Shown here in pieces: positions 22,263 through 31,870 of a stretch of DNA of 33,513 nt; position 1 is the stretch's first letter; every line of letters begins with the position of its first letter. The stretch is from Psilocybe azurescens. Lineage: Eukaryota; Basidiomycota; Agaricomycetes; Agaricales; Agrocybaceae. Position numbers and translations under genes: made by a program. The DNA is taken from assembly GCA_023853785.1 (NCBI GenBank), contig JAJIRX010000299.1, forward strand, positions 1-33,513, read 5' to 3'. The notes under the pieces were generated by a model. That model made no database searches and was not told the DNA's origin. It saw only the letters and a program-made list of their open reading frames with translations.

Positions 22263-23228
22263 CTAGTACTTTGTGTGGCCTCCATTTGCCCTCAAAACAG
22301 CTGCAACCCTTCTAGGCATACTATTGATCAATTTCACACAGTCCTCCTTGGGTATTTTCTCCCACTCCTCCTGTACTCTATCCCATAACTCCTGGATACT
22401 CTTTGGAGCATTTTCATATTCTGCAAGGCGCATTTTGAGAATATGCCACAGATGTTCAATGGGATTGAGGTCTGGGGATTGTGCTGGCCAGTCTAGAAGC
22501 TCTACTTCTTGGTCTTTAAACCATTTCTGAGCCTTTTTGGATGTGTGCTTGGGATTATTATCCTGCTGGAAGATGAAGTTTTCCCGATCGAGGTCGTAAT
22601 ACTCCAGAGTTTGAAAGACATAGTCATCCGAAATGCTCACATAGAGTTCTCCATCCATCCTGCCTTCTATTCTGCACATGTATCCAACACCACTTGTTGT
22701 CATACAACCCCAAATCATCACATGTCCTCCTCCAAATTTGATGGTTTGCTGTATATGCTGAGTTTGGAGAGGAGAACTGGCCTTTTTCCACACCCACTGC
22801 CTTCCATCGGACCCAATGCGATTGATCTTGGTCTCATCTGTGAACATAACACGTTTCCAGTCTTCTTCTGTCCAGTGTTCATACTTCTGGGCAAATTCCA
22901 AGTGAGCCTTCCTATAGTTCTTGGAGAGCAACGGCTTTTTGACCTTGACTCTTGCCACAAGATCCTCTTTTGAGGGAATTTCGAATGGTTTGGATGGAGA
23001 TAGATGTGTTTGTGATATTGGCTGGTAAGGAGTTGTGTGGCAGTATCGGCTTTTCAGTGGTAACAAGTCGAACCAGATGGCGGCGGTCATGGGGAGTGAG
23101 CTTAGAAGGACGGCCTCCACGGTTTTCCTTCATAGGTAACTCCATCCCAGAGCGTATCTCCCTATAGTAGACTTCCCAACACCAAGTTTGGCAGCAATTT
23201 TCCGAATAGAATCACCATTCTCCAGCAT
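22263..23228 (-). CDS. Tc1-family DDE transposase, two one-base frame breaks
   Basis: This enzyme cuts and pastes the element by binding its inverted repeats. The N-terminal helix-turn-helix reads MLENGDSIRKIAAKLGVGKS. A second DNA-binding segment reads GGRPSKLTPHDRRHLVRL. The catalytic DDE_3 domain carries FTDETKIN (first Asp), FQQDNNPKHT (second Asp) and SPDLNPIEHLWHILK (Glu). There are 34 residues between the second Asp and the Glu, the DD34E spacing of Tc1. The stop is TAG at 22263. The frame breaks near 23160 (one base missing) and near 22985 (one extra A in a run), so the total length still equals 322 codons including the stop. The start ATG at 23228 is the first in frame, but the frame is open to about 23310 and the true start may be upstream. 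All catalytic residues are present, so the real gene may be functional if the breaks are sequence errors. Confidence 0.9.
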
Positions 23229-23423
23229 ATAGATGATGTTAGAGCGCAGTTCAGGAGAGAGAAGAATGCATGGCTGTGTAGCAGAGAATAGTGGGGTATA
23301 AACCTGGAGGAATGTATGGTTTTAGTCTTGTTTATATATCTTAAACATGTTTTCATTTATTTGATATTGTTTTGCATGTTTACAATTAAACAAAACCTTA
23401 TTTCGTTGATTCCAACGGGCATA

Positions 23424-23629
23424 AAAAACTGTCCGGATGTGTTATTTTCATAAAGTATTTAATAATAATAGATAAACCAAACAAATACAAACATATATTA
23501 TACCTCCTGAAAGCTGTGATGCAGGGTTTTCCAATACATTTTGAATCATGCAATTTCATTAAGATTACATGACACTATAGTCAATTTAAGTTCAATTTCC
23601 AAAACATCCGGACAGTTTTTGAGTCACTG
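23424..23629 (-). repeat. right terminal inverted repeat of the Tc1 element
   Basis: Reverse complement of the left repeat. Beyond one difference near the tip, the visible substitutions are all transitions (A/G, C/T, G/A). Confidence 0.9.
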
Positions 23630-23813
23630 TACATTTAACCAGTGCCAAAAACAATCTGTAAGAGTATGATTCTAGCTCATTAAACTTAAACACTGCTTTC
23701 TTGGCCTCTAGTGCCCTAAATTTCAAGTTTTAGCCTTTAAAACTAAATTTTTAAGCCCTCAGGACCCCTCCCCTCTACCTCAGATTATGGGCTGAGATTC
23801 CAGGGCCCCCTTG

Positions 23814-23821
23814 AAATAATA
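23814..23821 (+). repeat. target site duplication of MITE A, right copy
   Basis: AAATAATA, identical to 21703-21710. Confidence 0.85.
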
Positions 23822-24844
23822 CAGGTTTATTGCATGCTGCAATGAAAGATAAAAAATTGAATATGTTATATATATTACAGAAAAGGAATAGTGTAATAAT
23901 GCACTGTTAATGAACAAATATATAAAAATGAATATGCATACAAAGTTTCAAAAACCAGCAGTTGCACAGCCAAATGGCTGCAAGGCACTATTGCATTTGC
24001 ATTCTACATTTCCAACAAATACTTGGTAGGTTTGTGGTCAATTGGGATTTCAGCCTGTTAATGCAGACTCACTCCATAATTTCTTCTTCTTTTTTGGTGT
24101 CCTGTTTGTAGCCCTAAGACTTCTCAAACCCAGAGTAATTCTTATCTTCATCTTTATCTACTAGGTTTAAATGCAGTTGTATGATGAGATTTTACAATCA
24201 TTAAAGAACTGCCAATACTTACCTGACTCAGAATCTACATCAAACAGGGTAATCAGCTTTGTTCCTTGAATATTCTCCACAATATTTGGCATTATAATCC
24301 TTGACAAAAGTGAGCCTTGAGTTAGGTTCTTGTGCATTTTGATGAATTAAATAAGACTGACCCTGGATATCTACTGCCACAAGATTGGCCCCAGATTCTG
24401 CTAAGGTAAGATCTAATCAGAAGTTTTAATAACTGTGCACTGTCCCAGTAGATCTTGGAAGCATAGTCCAGCTCAAACTCAATGAAACCATGCAAGAAAT
24501 TTGCAATCACCAAGTCTGAAAACAGAAGGCACTCTTACCCAGTGGAACCCACTAGACTGACATGTACAGCCATACAGAGAGGTTTGGAGCTAAAGATCAA
24601 CTTCTAAAAACACTAGAAGATATAGGCAACCTGCCACTTCAATATGACCACCCAAATCTTCTACAATTTGGAATAGATCAGCAGGTCAGTTTATATGAAG
24701 AGACCCATAAGTCAATAGGTGGACCTATGTTGACGGAAAGAGATGGTTGGAGTGTTTTTGTATAGATGGTCAACTACTATGTCAAGTCATTCCCTCAGGA
24801 CCAAGAAGGTGCATTGTGATGGCTCAACTTTTTACTGGTAGTAT
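23822..24844 (-). pseudogene. coding remnants inside the outer transposon
   Basis: On the minus strand, 24513-24236 contains protein-like segments in three successive frames: NFLHGFIEFELDYASKIYWD with SAQLLKLLIRS, then ESGANLVAVDIQGQSYLIHQ, then IIMPNIVENIQGTKLITLFD followed by a GTAAGT donor near 24223. An open plus-strand frame at 24562-24765 may be its shadow or another remnant. I do not recognise the family. Because it lies between the 547-bp arms, it may be what is left of the outer element's own gene. No catalytic motif is visible. Confidence 0.35.
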
Positions 24845-24852
24845 CCATGAAG

Positions 24853-25525
24853 TAGTGATGTCAAAGTCCAGTTCAGAACCAAAGTTCAGAACTGGACTTT
24901 TAAAACTGGACTGAAGTTTGGTTCATGGTTCAGCAATTTGACTGAACTGAATGCAAAGTTCAGTTCAGTGTTTATTCAGCCATCAGCTGTGCTGAATTCA
25001 TTCAAATGCAGTCTGAACTGAACCTGCATATTGGCCTTTAGGCTTGGATTTTTTCATCCATGCCCATAGATCACTGTCAAGCAACCACAATCACCATTTC
25101 CATAAATGCCAAGTGCAATAGGCTAAATGTCCAGGCATTTGAAGCCTTACAATTGCTCAAGAGCACTTATTGAAATGGACACATTGAAGCAGATAAGGAT
25201 GCCACTTCATGGAATTTCCCTCTCAGATATTTTCCAAACTAACCCTGATGTAGATTTAGGTTTGCTATGGAAAGGAAAAGGTAGGGAAACTTGAACAATG
25301 GTTAAATACACTTGTTTAGAGTATCTATCTGTAAAATTTCAAATTTGTTGCTTTACCCATTCAGTTTGAGTTCATTATGAACCTGAACTGCCAGTGAACA
25401 TCATTGAACCTGGACTGATGGTCTAGTTCAAGGTTCAGCAAAATCTTTGAACCAGACATAAAGTTTGACTCTCAGTTCACAAAAAAGTGGCCTGAACTGG
25501 ACTGAACTGAACTTCAGCATCACTA
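24853..25525. mobile_element. hAT-like miniature element (MITE B) rich in GTTCAG motifs
   Basis: The element is 673 bp, starts TAGTGATG and ends CATCACTA. It is flanked by CCATGAAG (24845-24852) and TCATGAAG (25526-25533), an 8-bp duplication with one mismatch. Both ends, about 170 bp each, carry at least 13 copies of GTTCAG or its complement CTGAAC, often overlapping as GTTCAGTTCAG. Such subterminal hexamers are typical transposase-binding arrays of hAT elements. The middle has no coding frame worth reporting. Confidence 0.85.
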
Positions 25526-25628
25526 TCATGAAGGTATATTCAGCTCATTGTAGTAAAGACTGTGTGCATATTGCCTCACATACATATATACATAGCTGAC
25601 TATGTATCTAATATACATGTCTCTGGTT

Positions 25629-26176
25629 ATATTCTCTCAAAACTGACTTGTAATTGACACAAGTGCCTGTTCCGAGAGTATGTGCTTGACATGGTCAGCC
25701 ACATTTACATTGCTTGGCTTTTTTACAAATTGTAGTACACTGGACTTTCAATAGTTTGTGCTCACATTTCATAGTCTTAGTTGGGCAACTCTAAAAAAAG
25801 CATATAATTGTGTAGATAATTGTAATAGCTTTCTACTGATATATTTTTGTATCTTAGAAGTTCGTGCCCGCATGCTGCAGTCATTGTCTGTGTCAGATGT
25901 TTTAAGTTCTCTTGTCACGGGATCACATGACTATTCCTTTGCCTGAGGGGAATTGACTTGATTGGCACACAACCTGCAGGTACTGTTTTGTACTCCAAAA
26001 AACAATCTATATGTAGTCTAGATATGCTGAATGCTCATAGAAAATTGTTATGCTATTAAAATGTGCAAGGGGATGTGCAAAAACATATGTATTTTGGCAG
26101 CTTACATATGCGCTCGACGAAATAGGAAAGCTCGGCTAAGTTCAGAAAAAGTTGGAGCCATGCGGTTCTCGGCCAC
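25629..26176 (-). repeat. right 547-bp inverted repeat arm
   Basis: Partner of 20885-21430. The outer tip ends at GGCCAC (26176) and the inner end lies near 25629, just before unrelated sequence. Confidence 0.9.
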
Positions 26177-26769
26177 GCTATTTATACGTGAATACAATGT
26201 GGTTTATATCAAAGTATTTCAAACTAGACAATAAAGGTACTGCGAAGGCTTTACTATCATCATCTTTGACAAACGGAGGACCGTATGCAAATTTAAGCTG
26301 CGCCGGAAACAGGAACGGTATTTGAGTATCAGGTACTGGTTTAGAGCCGGCTTGCACATACATACATTGTTGGATCCCAAGTACGAGCTCGCATTACTTC
26401 TTATTCGATGAATGTTCCTCGCTTTAAGCAACTGAATGATCGCTTTGGGAAGTCGATGGCGATGTCCGAAGGCGGACTCAGAATTTACAACCTCGTCCAA
26501 CTGTTGACATGAAGCTCATGGAAGGAATTGAACATTCAGATGATAGCCCTTTCAACAATGCGTAACTCTGGTTGGCAATGAACAGGCCGCAATTAGCTGT
26601 GGTGAGCACTGTATGTGGGTAATAGCTATGAGATCCCCAGAGGGAAGTTTTACACAATGGATAGATTGATCGTCACAATGGAATTTTGGACTGCACCGCA
26701 TAGTTTTTGCTTTGAACCATTTACATTTACAACCCTTTTAAAGTGGTCGAGCTACTCAATATCACTCGT
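26177..26769. other. DNA downstream of the Cys-rich gene
   Basis: This stretch lies between the transposon's right tip and the stop of the minus-strand Cys-rich gene. Only short frames are present, with no recognised motif. Confidence 0.4.
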
Positions 26770-27117
26770 TTATAAGGGGAGATTTAACCGCCGTCGCAGC
26801 TTCCCTCCGCCATCCCTTCCACCCGAACTACCGAAGCACCCTCCCTATAAATCACAGTTAGTCTATGCGCTATTCCACTCTATATGTTACTATTATCCTT
26901 ACATTCACACACGCGCTCTGTGCAATACAAAGGCTGGCGTTACCACCTTCACCGAACTGTGTAGCAATGTGACATGAGTGTGAAGCACTGTAGATCATTA
27001 GCCAAGGGACCGACTCACGCTCGCAGAGCAACAGTCTTCACTGCCGGGGCAGTCATTGTCGTTGTTGCATTGGAATTGTGAAAGGCCTGCGATAAATACG
27101 TTCACGTTTAGAATCAT
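26770..27117 (-). CDS. small cysteine-rich protein, 75 residues, three coding exons
   Basis: On the minus strand the coding exons are 27117-27019, 26956-26903 and 26844-26770, all joined in phase 0. The introns are 62 bases (GTGAGT..CACAG) and 58 bases (GTAAGG..CTAAC..TTATAG). The protein begins MILNVNVFIAGLSQF, a weak signal-like segment. It continues with QCNNDNDCPGSEDCC, then SASFGEGGNASLCIAQSAC and VNGGC, and ends in a Gly- and Arg-rich tail with stop TAA at 26770. Seven cysteines lie as C-x5-C-x5-CC-x12-C-x5-C-x4-C, like small secreted disulfide-rich fungal proteins. Using an earlier acceptor after a 31-base intron would give a knottin-like C-x5-C-x5-CC-x3-C-x6-C pattern, but that intron is unusually short. 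A TATA box and a leader intron lie upstream. Function is unknown; secretion is inferred and not certain. Confidence 0.6.
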
Positions 27118-27180
27118 CTGAAATGATGAGAATATCAGCTTAGTTGCGGTACTGATCTTTGTTTGTTGTGAGAAACGTAC
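27118..27180 (-). other. leader intron of the Cys-rich gene
   Basis: 63 bases from GTACGT to TTTCAG on the minus strand, ending exactly before the start ATG. The upstream exon (27181 to about 27205) has no ATG. Confidence 0.5.
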
Positions 27181-27228
27181 GAAGCAAGCTTGAGAGGATT
27201 CTGAGGGAAGTAATAGAGAGTTTGTATG

Positions 27229-27240
27229 CCTTTTATATCT
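27229..27240 (-). promoter_or_regulatory. TATA box of the Cys-rich gene
   Basis: AGATATAAAAGG on the minus strand, about 30-40 bases before the presumed transcript start and 110 bases before the ATG. Confidence 0.5.
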
Positions 27241-27244
27241 GAAG

Positions 27245-28390
27245 ACACTATCTATGAACACATTCGACCACAGACCAGATACTGGGAACCCCGCAGTCAA
27301 ATTCAGACGTTTTGCCTGTGTCATTTTGAATTTCACCCCGCGAAGGTCGCATTTTGTTATGAGTAACTGTAATAAACTATCGTAATAACAGTTTTTGAAT
27401 AGCTTTAATAGTCATGATGATTCACCTTTGTGGTGATTGGAATATCCCGTGCGGTTAGACTTTGACTGCGATCATACGGCTGAAAATAAGAACGCATTCA
27501 AGGTCTTCTGAAAGACGATTTCATAAACCGGCTGGTCATTTCACCTATTTTCTATTAAAGATAGATGTATAATTTGGTGAATAATAGTTTATTTCATGCA
27601 AAGAGTGGCGTTTAATCGATTTAGGTCCATACTTCTTCGCAAAAAGAAATAAAAAATTGTCGGATGCGGTTAGGAAATGGCTGAAATCAGTGGACGTTTG
27701 TGGAAAATTAAAGTAATCATTCCGACCTGCCGAACTTGTGGTGATTATAAAACACGGGCGTTTCTGTTGACTAAAACTGTAGAGCTATTGGACGATTGAG
27801 ACCGATGAATTAATAGTCGGGATTGCCTTTAAGCGAAAGCGTTGATGAAAACACTTAAATCTTGGTTTTCATCAGTCCCCACAATGAATTAGATTGTTGG
27901 TTTTCAGGCCAACTAAGGTATTTTGTCATGGCTCATGGACGCCATTCGCTATGCTAAAGTTAAAAGCGCCTGTTTTTTTGAATGGCAAAGAAGAGCTCAC
28001 TTTGGGAAGGCCGAGCGTGCCCGACTATGGAGATTGGAACACACCATTTATATCTTCTTTTATTTCTCCATTTTATTGGTTTTACAAATCCGCGTTTTGT
28101 AGGAGCGTTAGACGTTAGACGACCATCAGGAAAATAAAAAAATCACATCAGACAATATAAACTCCAAAATCCCTTGTAGATCATCATCTGTGTCATAATC
28201 TGGTCATCATAGTATAGGCCAACTCACAATGTAATTTATAGAAAGATATTGCTAGGTCCAAAAATATTTGAAAAGTGATATTATGAGTTTGTCATAATAT
28301 TATGAGTTATTAATAGAATATTTCAAAAACAATATTGCGAGTTCATAATAGTCATGCAGGGACAATGCTGAGCATAGGGCCCACCTGACT
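27245..28390. other. gene-poor AT-rich DNA
   Basis: A plus-strand open frame at 27894-28118 reads GKEELTLGRPSVPDYGDWNT after an acceptor-like TTTTCAG and could be an isolated exon. Nothing else supports a gene. Near 28280-28345 the string ATTATGAGTT recurs. Confidence 0.35.
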
Positions 28391-28471
28391 TGAATCCAAC
28401 CCCTGACGCTCAAGAACCCTTAAATCTCATAAACCCCCAGTTCCCTCAAATCCCGTCAATCCCATAAACCC

Positions 28472-28577
28472 CCAGAGCCCAAGAACCATCAGTTTCTATA
28501 AGTCCCCAGCACCCAAGAACCCTCAGTTTCAATAAGTCCCCCAGCACCCAAGAACCCTCAGTTTCAATAAGTCCCCG
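28472..28577. repeat. minisatellite, period 34-35 bp, three copies
   Basis: Copies starting at 28472, 28506 and 28541 share CCCAAGAACC, TCAGTTTC and ATAAGTCC. More diverged C-rich units extend upstream to about 28390. Confidence 0.85.
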
Positions 28578-28898
28578 GTCCCACTGCCCTCAGAAGTAGA
28601 CTGCCATTTTGTAATGAACAGCAACGGCACACACCGCCAAAACCCATACAAGCCCATTTCATTTACATTCAGTGTGAACACTACAGGGACATCAACTGAA
28701 TATTGCATTTTGTTCAGTCGACAGGGTGAGCACATGATCAACCCCGTGAGCTGACAACTTCCATAATTGACCAATGTCATGTGCACTCCGTGACACCATC
28801 CAAAATAGGTAACTTTTTGGTAAATTTCATTTTATGTATAATTGCAGAGGGTCAATCGTATTATAATATAATTTTTGGTGAACCTGGTAGCCACTGCA

Positions 28899-29080
28899 CA
28901 ATCTAGTTACATTGTCCTTGCCATATTATATTTGCTTTACATTGCAGAAACATCATTGTACCCAATCTGTAAACCATCTAATCTCTTACATGGCCTTGCA
29001 ATCTAGTTATAATGTGCTTATCATATTATATTTACTTTACATTACAAAAAGAATATTACATGTCACATATATATGGTTAT
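28899..29080. repeat. tandem duplication, period 100 bp
   Basis: CAATCTAGTTA begins at 28899 and 28999, followed in both copies by CATATTATATTT and CTTTACATT. It is non-coding. Confidence 0.75.
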
Positions 29081-31379
29081 GAGCTGATGTCTGTGTGTTA
29101 TAATGTTGCGACAGGCTTGTGAACGTCATAATGCTAAATAGGATTTTTCTTGCTTTCCTGATGACTGACCTCAGCCTTCTCACATTTTACTGCGCTTAAA
29201 ATTGAAAGTGTTTTTATTGACAATCAGCGAAGGACACACGGCACTACAGTTTACCACTGACAATTGAGTTATTGATCAGCACGAAATGCGGCATTGAGCC
29301 TTTCACTCCAGAGATTTCTCGTGCTTATGCACATCGTCCATTATTCACTTGCTTTGCTGAGCTAAGCAAGATTGCAGAATTCCGCCACCAGCTTGTTGTA
29401 AGTCACTGTCACTTTTGTTTCTGACGTCGACAATGGGATAGTAGGTAACTAGAATTTGACTTTCGCCTCTTGTTGTAATAAACACGCGATAATATGACAT
29501 GTATTTCTCATGGGACGGAATGGGGACATCTTTGTCCTCCTTCTCTGGAGAGGCGAAAAGGCAACGGAATCATGGTTATCCACATATGTTGGGGTATTAT
29601 AGACAGCACATCTTCTGAAAATGCCCCGCTTGAGCGAGAAGTACTTGGTTTGTTTTCTCGATCAAAACGATGGTGGAATATATCCCCAGCCTCATTCCCG
29701 CCTCTCCGATTTAAGATGGTAGGTTGATGTCACCATGTGCAGGAAAGAACAGAGTAACGTTAGGGTAACGATGAGCCAACAAGGTCAAGGATGATAGGAA
29801 ACGATTCGCGTTGCTCAAAACATTGTTGTAAGAGATGGTGAACTGGAAGAATATCATAAAATCACTGGTAGAAATCTACAATCCAGGATGGAGCGAACCG
29901 ATGCTGGCCAAAGCGTATAGTGATCCTGCATAGAGATATTTAATGACTGATCACGAAGCCGTGATAAGACCAGTCGATTGATTCACGACGCACGATCAAC
30001 TCGAAAGTCCGGCATCCGTAATATAGTCCTGGAAAGTATGAATGATACCGCAGGGAGCCTTTGGCGATCGCGTTCATAAAGTCCCTGACCGTCGGGAGAT
30101 ATGAAACCACAATTCAGAGCAGATCGAGTTCGATCTGAGAAGAACTATGGGAGGAGTGACGGGATAGAGACAATACGTCGACAACCAGTGTGAGTGCTTG
30201 GGGTGGATGTCTGATGGATGTGGTTGAGAATAAAGTTGGACTCGTGCTTTCCTTTCTTTCCCACCATGTTCATCGATTCAAAATGTTCCCACGATGATGA
30301 TGCTGACTTTAGCGTCGTAGAAATGGATGTTTACAAGTTAACTAGCTCACTTTACCACTCAACCAAACATGTTCACTTTTGATTAACTTTTCCCCATGAC
30401 TTGACAATTTCACTTTTCACTTTTTCTGCCAGCGACATTTGAGTCTGTGCAACATTGAACACTGACCCTCATCAAGGACTTTGCACTTGTATAACTATAG
30501 CTATTGATTAATTAACAATTGTGTGTAGTCATAAAAAGCTAGATAATGTAATACCAGCAGTATATAAGCTGTACACCTTTCCGTGCAGGTTGTGCATGTT
30601 GAATGAAGTAAATTCACCGGCCAAAAGTGCGGAGTTTGAATTGTTGGAATCTGGGAACCAAACGGCTCCATTCCTGTGATCCTGCGCACTGAATGCACCA
30701 CCACAAGTGTGTAGAATTTTTATATAAACTGAATTCTCTGTTACAGAGTAAATTTAGCTAGTATAAAATGTATTTACATTATTGTATGCTACATGTTTAC
30801 CTCCCAATCTCATGGTTTTTATCTGTTTGCTTTGGTCTTTTCAACATGAATATGATTCCTGTTGCTTGTTGGTTGCTTGTCTTCAAATAATCAGCCCATG
30901 ACACTTTCTAGACATTGATTGTGTTAAATCTGGATAGACACAAATATTCTAGATATTTTATTTAACAATAGAGTAATCTCAGACTAATATATTTTTCCAA
31001 TCTTGAGAGATATTCTTAATTTTATTACTGCTGCAATAATAAATAATGCTTATCAAGTACCTATTTCTTATTGCACTTGCTCCTCTGTCTTTCAGCACTA
31101 TTTTGATTTTATTTTCCACTTTTTTGATATAATACTGACCTTGTATTTCATTTTCCATGCAAGACACTACCAGTTTCTAGAGCAAGAACATTACTGTACT
31201 ACTACAACCAACTATTTGGTCACACCATTACAGGGTACCCCAAAGAGGGGCAAAGGGAAAAAACTGTAGGCATGTGGGGCATTGATGAGCACTGCAGCTC
31301 TCTGGTCCTGGAATTTGCCATTTTTACAGCTTCAAAATACTCCACACCTCTGACAATATATCCAGCAGCTTCAGCAGGC
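29081..31379. other. gene-poor AT-rich DNA
   Basis: Short frames only. One at 29494-29727 ends near a GTAGGT donor-like site after FSRSKRWWNISPASFPPLRF and might be an exon of an unrecognised gene, but no partner exon is apparent. Confidence 0.35.
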
Positions 31380-31870
31380 TTCACACCTTTTCCTTAGCTT
31401 TGCACCTGTTTCCTCAACTCTGCACCTCATTGGACCTTATTCCAGCTTATTCCCTTATCTTTTATATTTGTTCTCAGCAGTTTACAAAGCTTTCACACCT
31501 ATTTCAACATTCTGAACCTCCAATCATCCCTTCCTTCAGTATACATTATTCTGACAGCTTCACACCTCTTAGAAACTCACTGAAACTCTTTGAACCTCTT
31601 TGCACCTCATCATTATTGATTATCCAGCCTGTTCTATGCCTCAGAAAGTCAAATTTCATCTCAGATATCGTTCTCGCACCTTTGCACCTTGTTTTAGAGC
31701 TTTGCACCTCATTCACAAATGTCGCACCTTGTTTTCATAGCTCTGCACCTTGTTCTCAAATATCACATCTCATTTTCAGAGCTTCACACCTTGTCATACA
31801 TCACCGCACCTAGTCAGTTCCATCTGGTATAGCTCCCAGAACCCAGTCTCGCACCCTCAGAACCTCAAGA
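31380..31870. repeat. irregular repeat region rich in GCACCT and CACACCT
   Basis: About a dozen GCACCT or ACACCT motifs, usually as TTTGCACCTCATT or TTTGCACCTTGTT, are spaced irregularly at about 20-40 bases. A plus-strand open frame covers 31400-31813 only because of this composition. Confidence 0.6.

Larger units (their letters stand above)
22022..23629 (-). mobile_element. Tc1-type DNA transposon, full length
   Basis: The element is 1,608 bp and is bounded by TA on both sides (22020-22021 and 23630-23631), the target duplication of Tc1/mariner elements. Its termini are CAGTGACTCAA and the complement. The inverted repeats are 206 bp each (22022-22227 and 23424-23629) and differ at only about four positions, so the insertion is young. 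The transposase lies between them on the minus strand. It interrupts MITE A. Confidence 0.95.
21711..23813. mobile_element. hAT-like miniature element (MITE A), split by a Tc1 insertion
   Basis: The ends are CAAGGGGGCCCC on the left and GGGCCCCCTTG on the right, a short inverted repeat of about 11 bp. They are flanked by an exact 8-bp duplication, AAATAATA, at 21703-21710 and 23814-23821. Eight-base target duplications with short termini beginning CA and rich in G are typical of the hAT superfamily. Without the Tc1 copy it is about 490 bp and non-coding. Both subterminal regions carry GGACCCCTCC-like strings. It must have been mobilised by a transposase encoded elsewhere. Confidence 0.85.
20885..26176. 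mobile_element. outer DNA transposon with 547-bp terminal inverted repeats, host of nested insertions
   Basis: The two ends are long inverted copies, 20885-21430 and 25629-26176. The outer tips read GTGGCCGAGAACCGCATGG and its complement. Matching stops sharply at both outer tips and near GAATAT on the inside. Between the arms lie two hAT-like miniature elements and a Tc1 copy; removing them leaves about 1.4 kb of original interior with coding remnants. The arms have no transposase motif. No clean target duplication is visible: the flanks share only an imperfect TTTATATACG-like string. Long arms occur in several superfamilies, including MULEs and foldback elements, so I leave the class open. 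An inverted pair of separate insertions is an alternative. Confidence 0.75.

Noticed and set aside
25758..25946. Protein shared by the two transposon arms (SVSDVLSSLVTGSHDYSF)
   Set aside because: The frame is short, differs in length between arms and has no motif; conservation reflects the arm repeat itself.
20885..26176. LTR retrotransposon
   Set aside because: The 547-bp repeats are inverted, not direct, and no gag, reverse transcriptase or integrase sequence lies between them.
31400..31813. 137-codon open frame
   Set aside because: It lies wholly within the GCACCT repeat field and is Leu/Ser/Phe-rich by composition.
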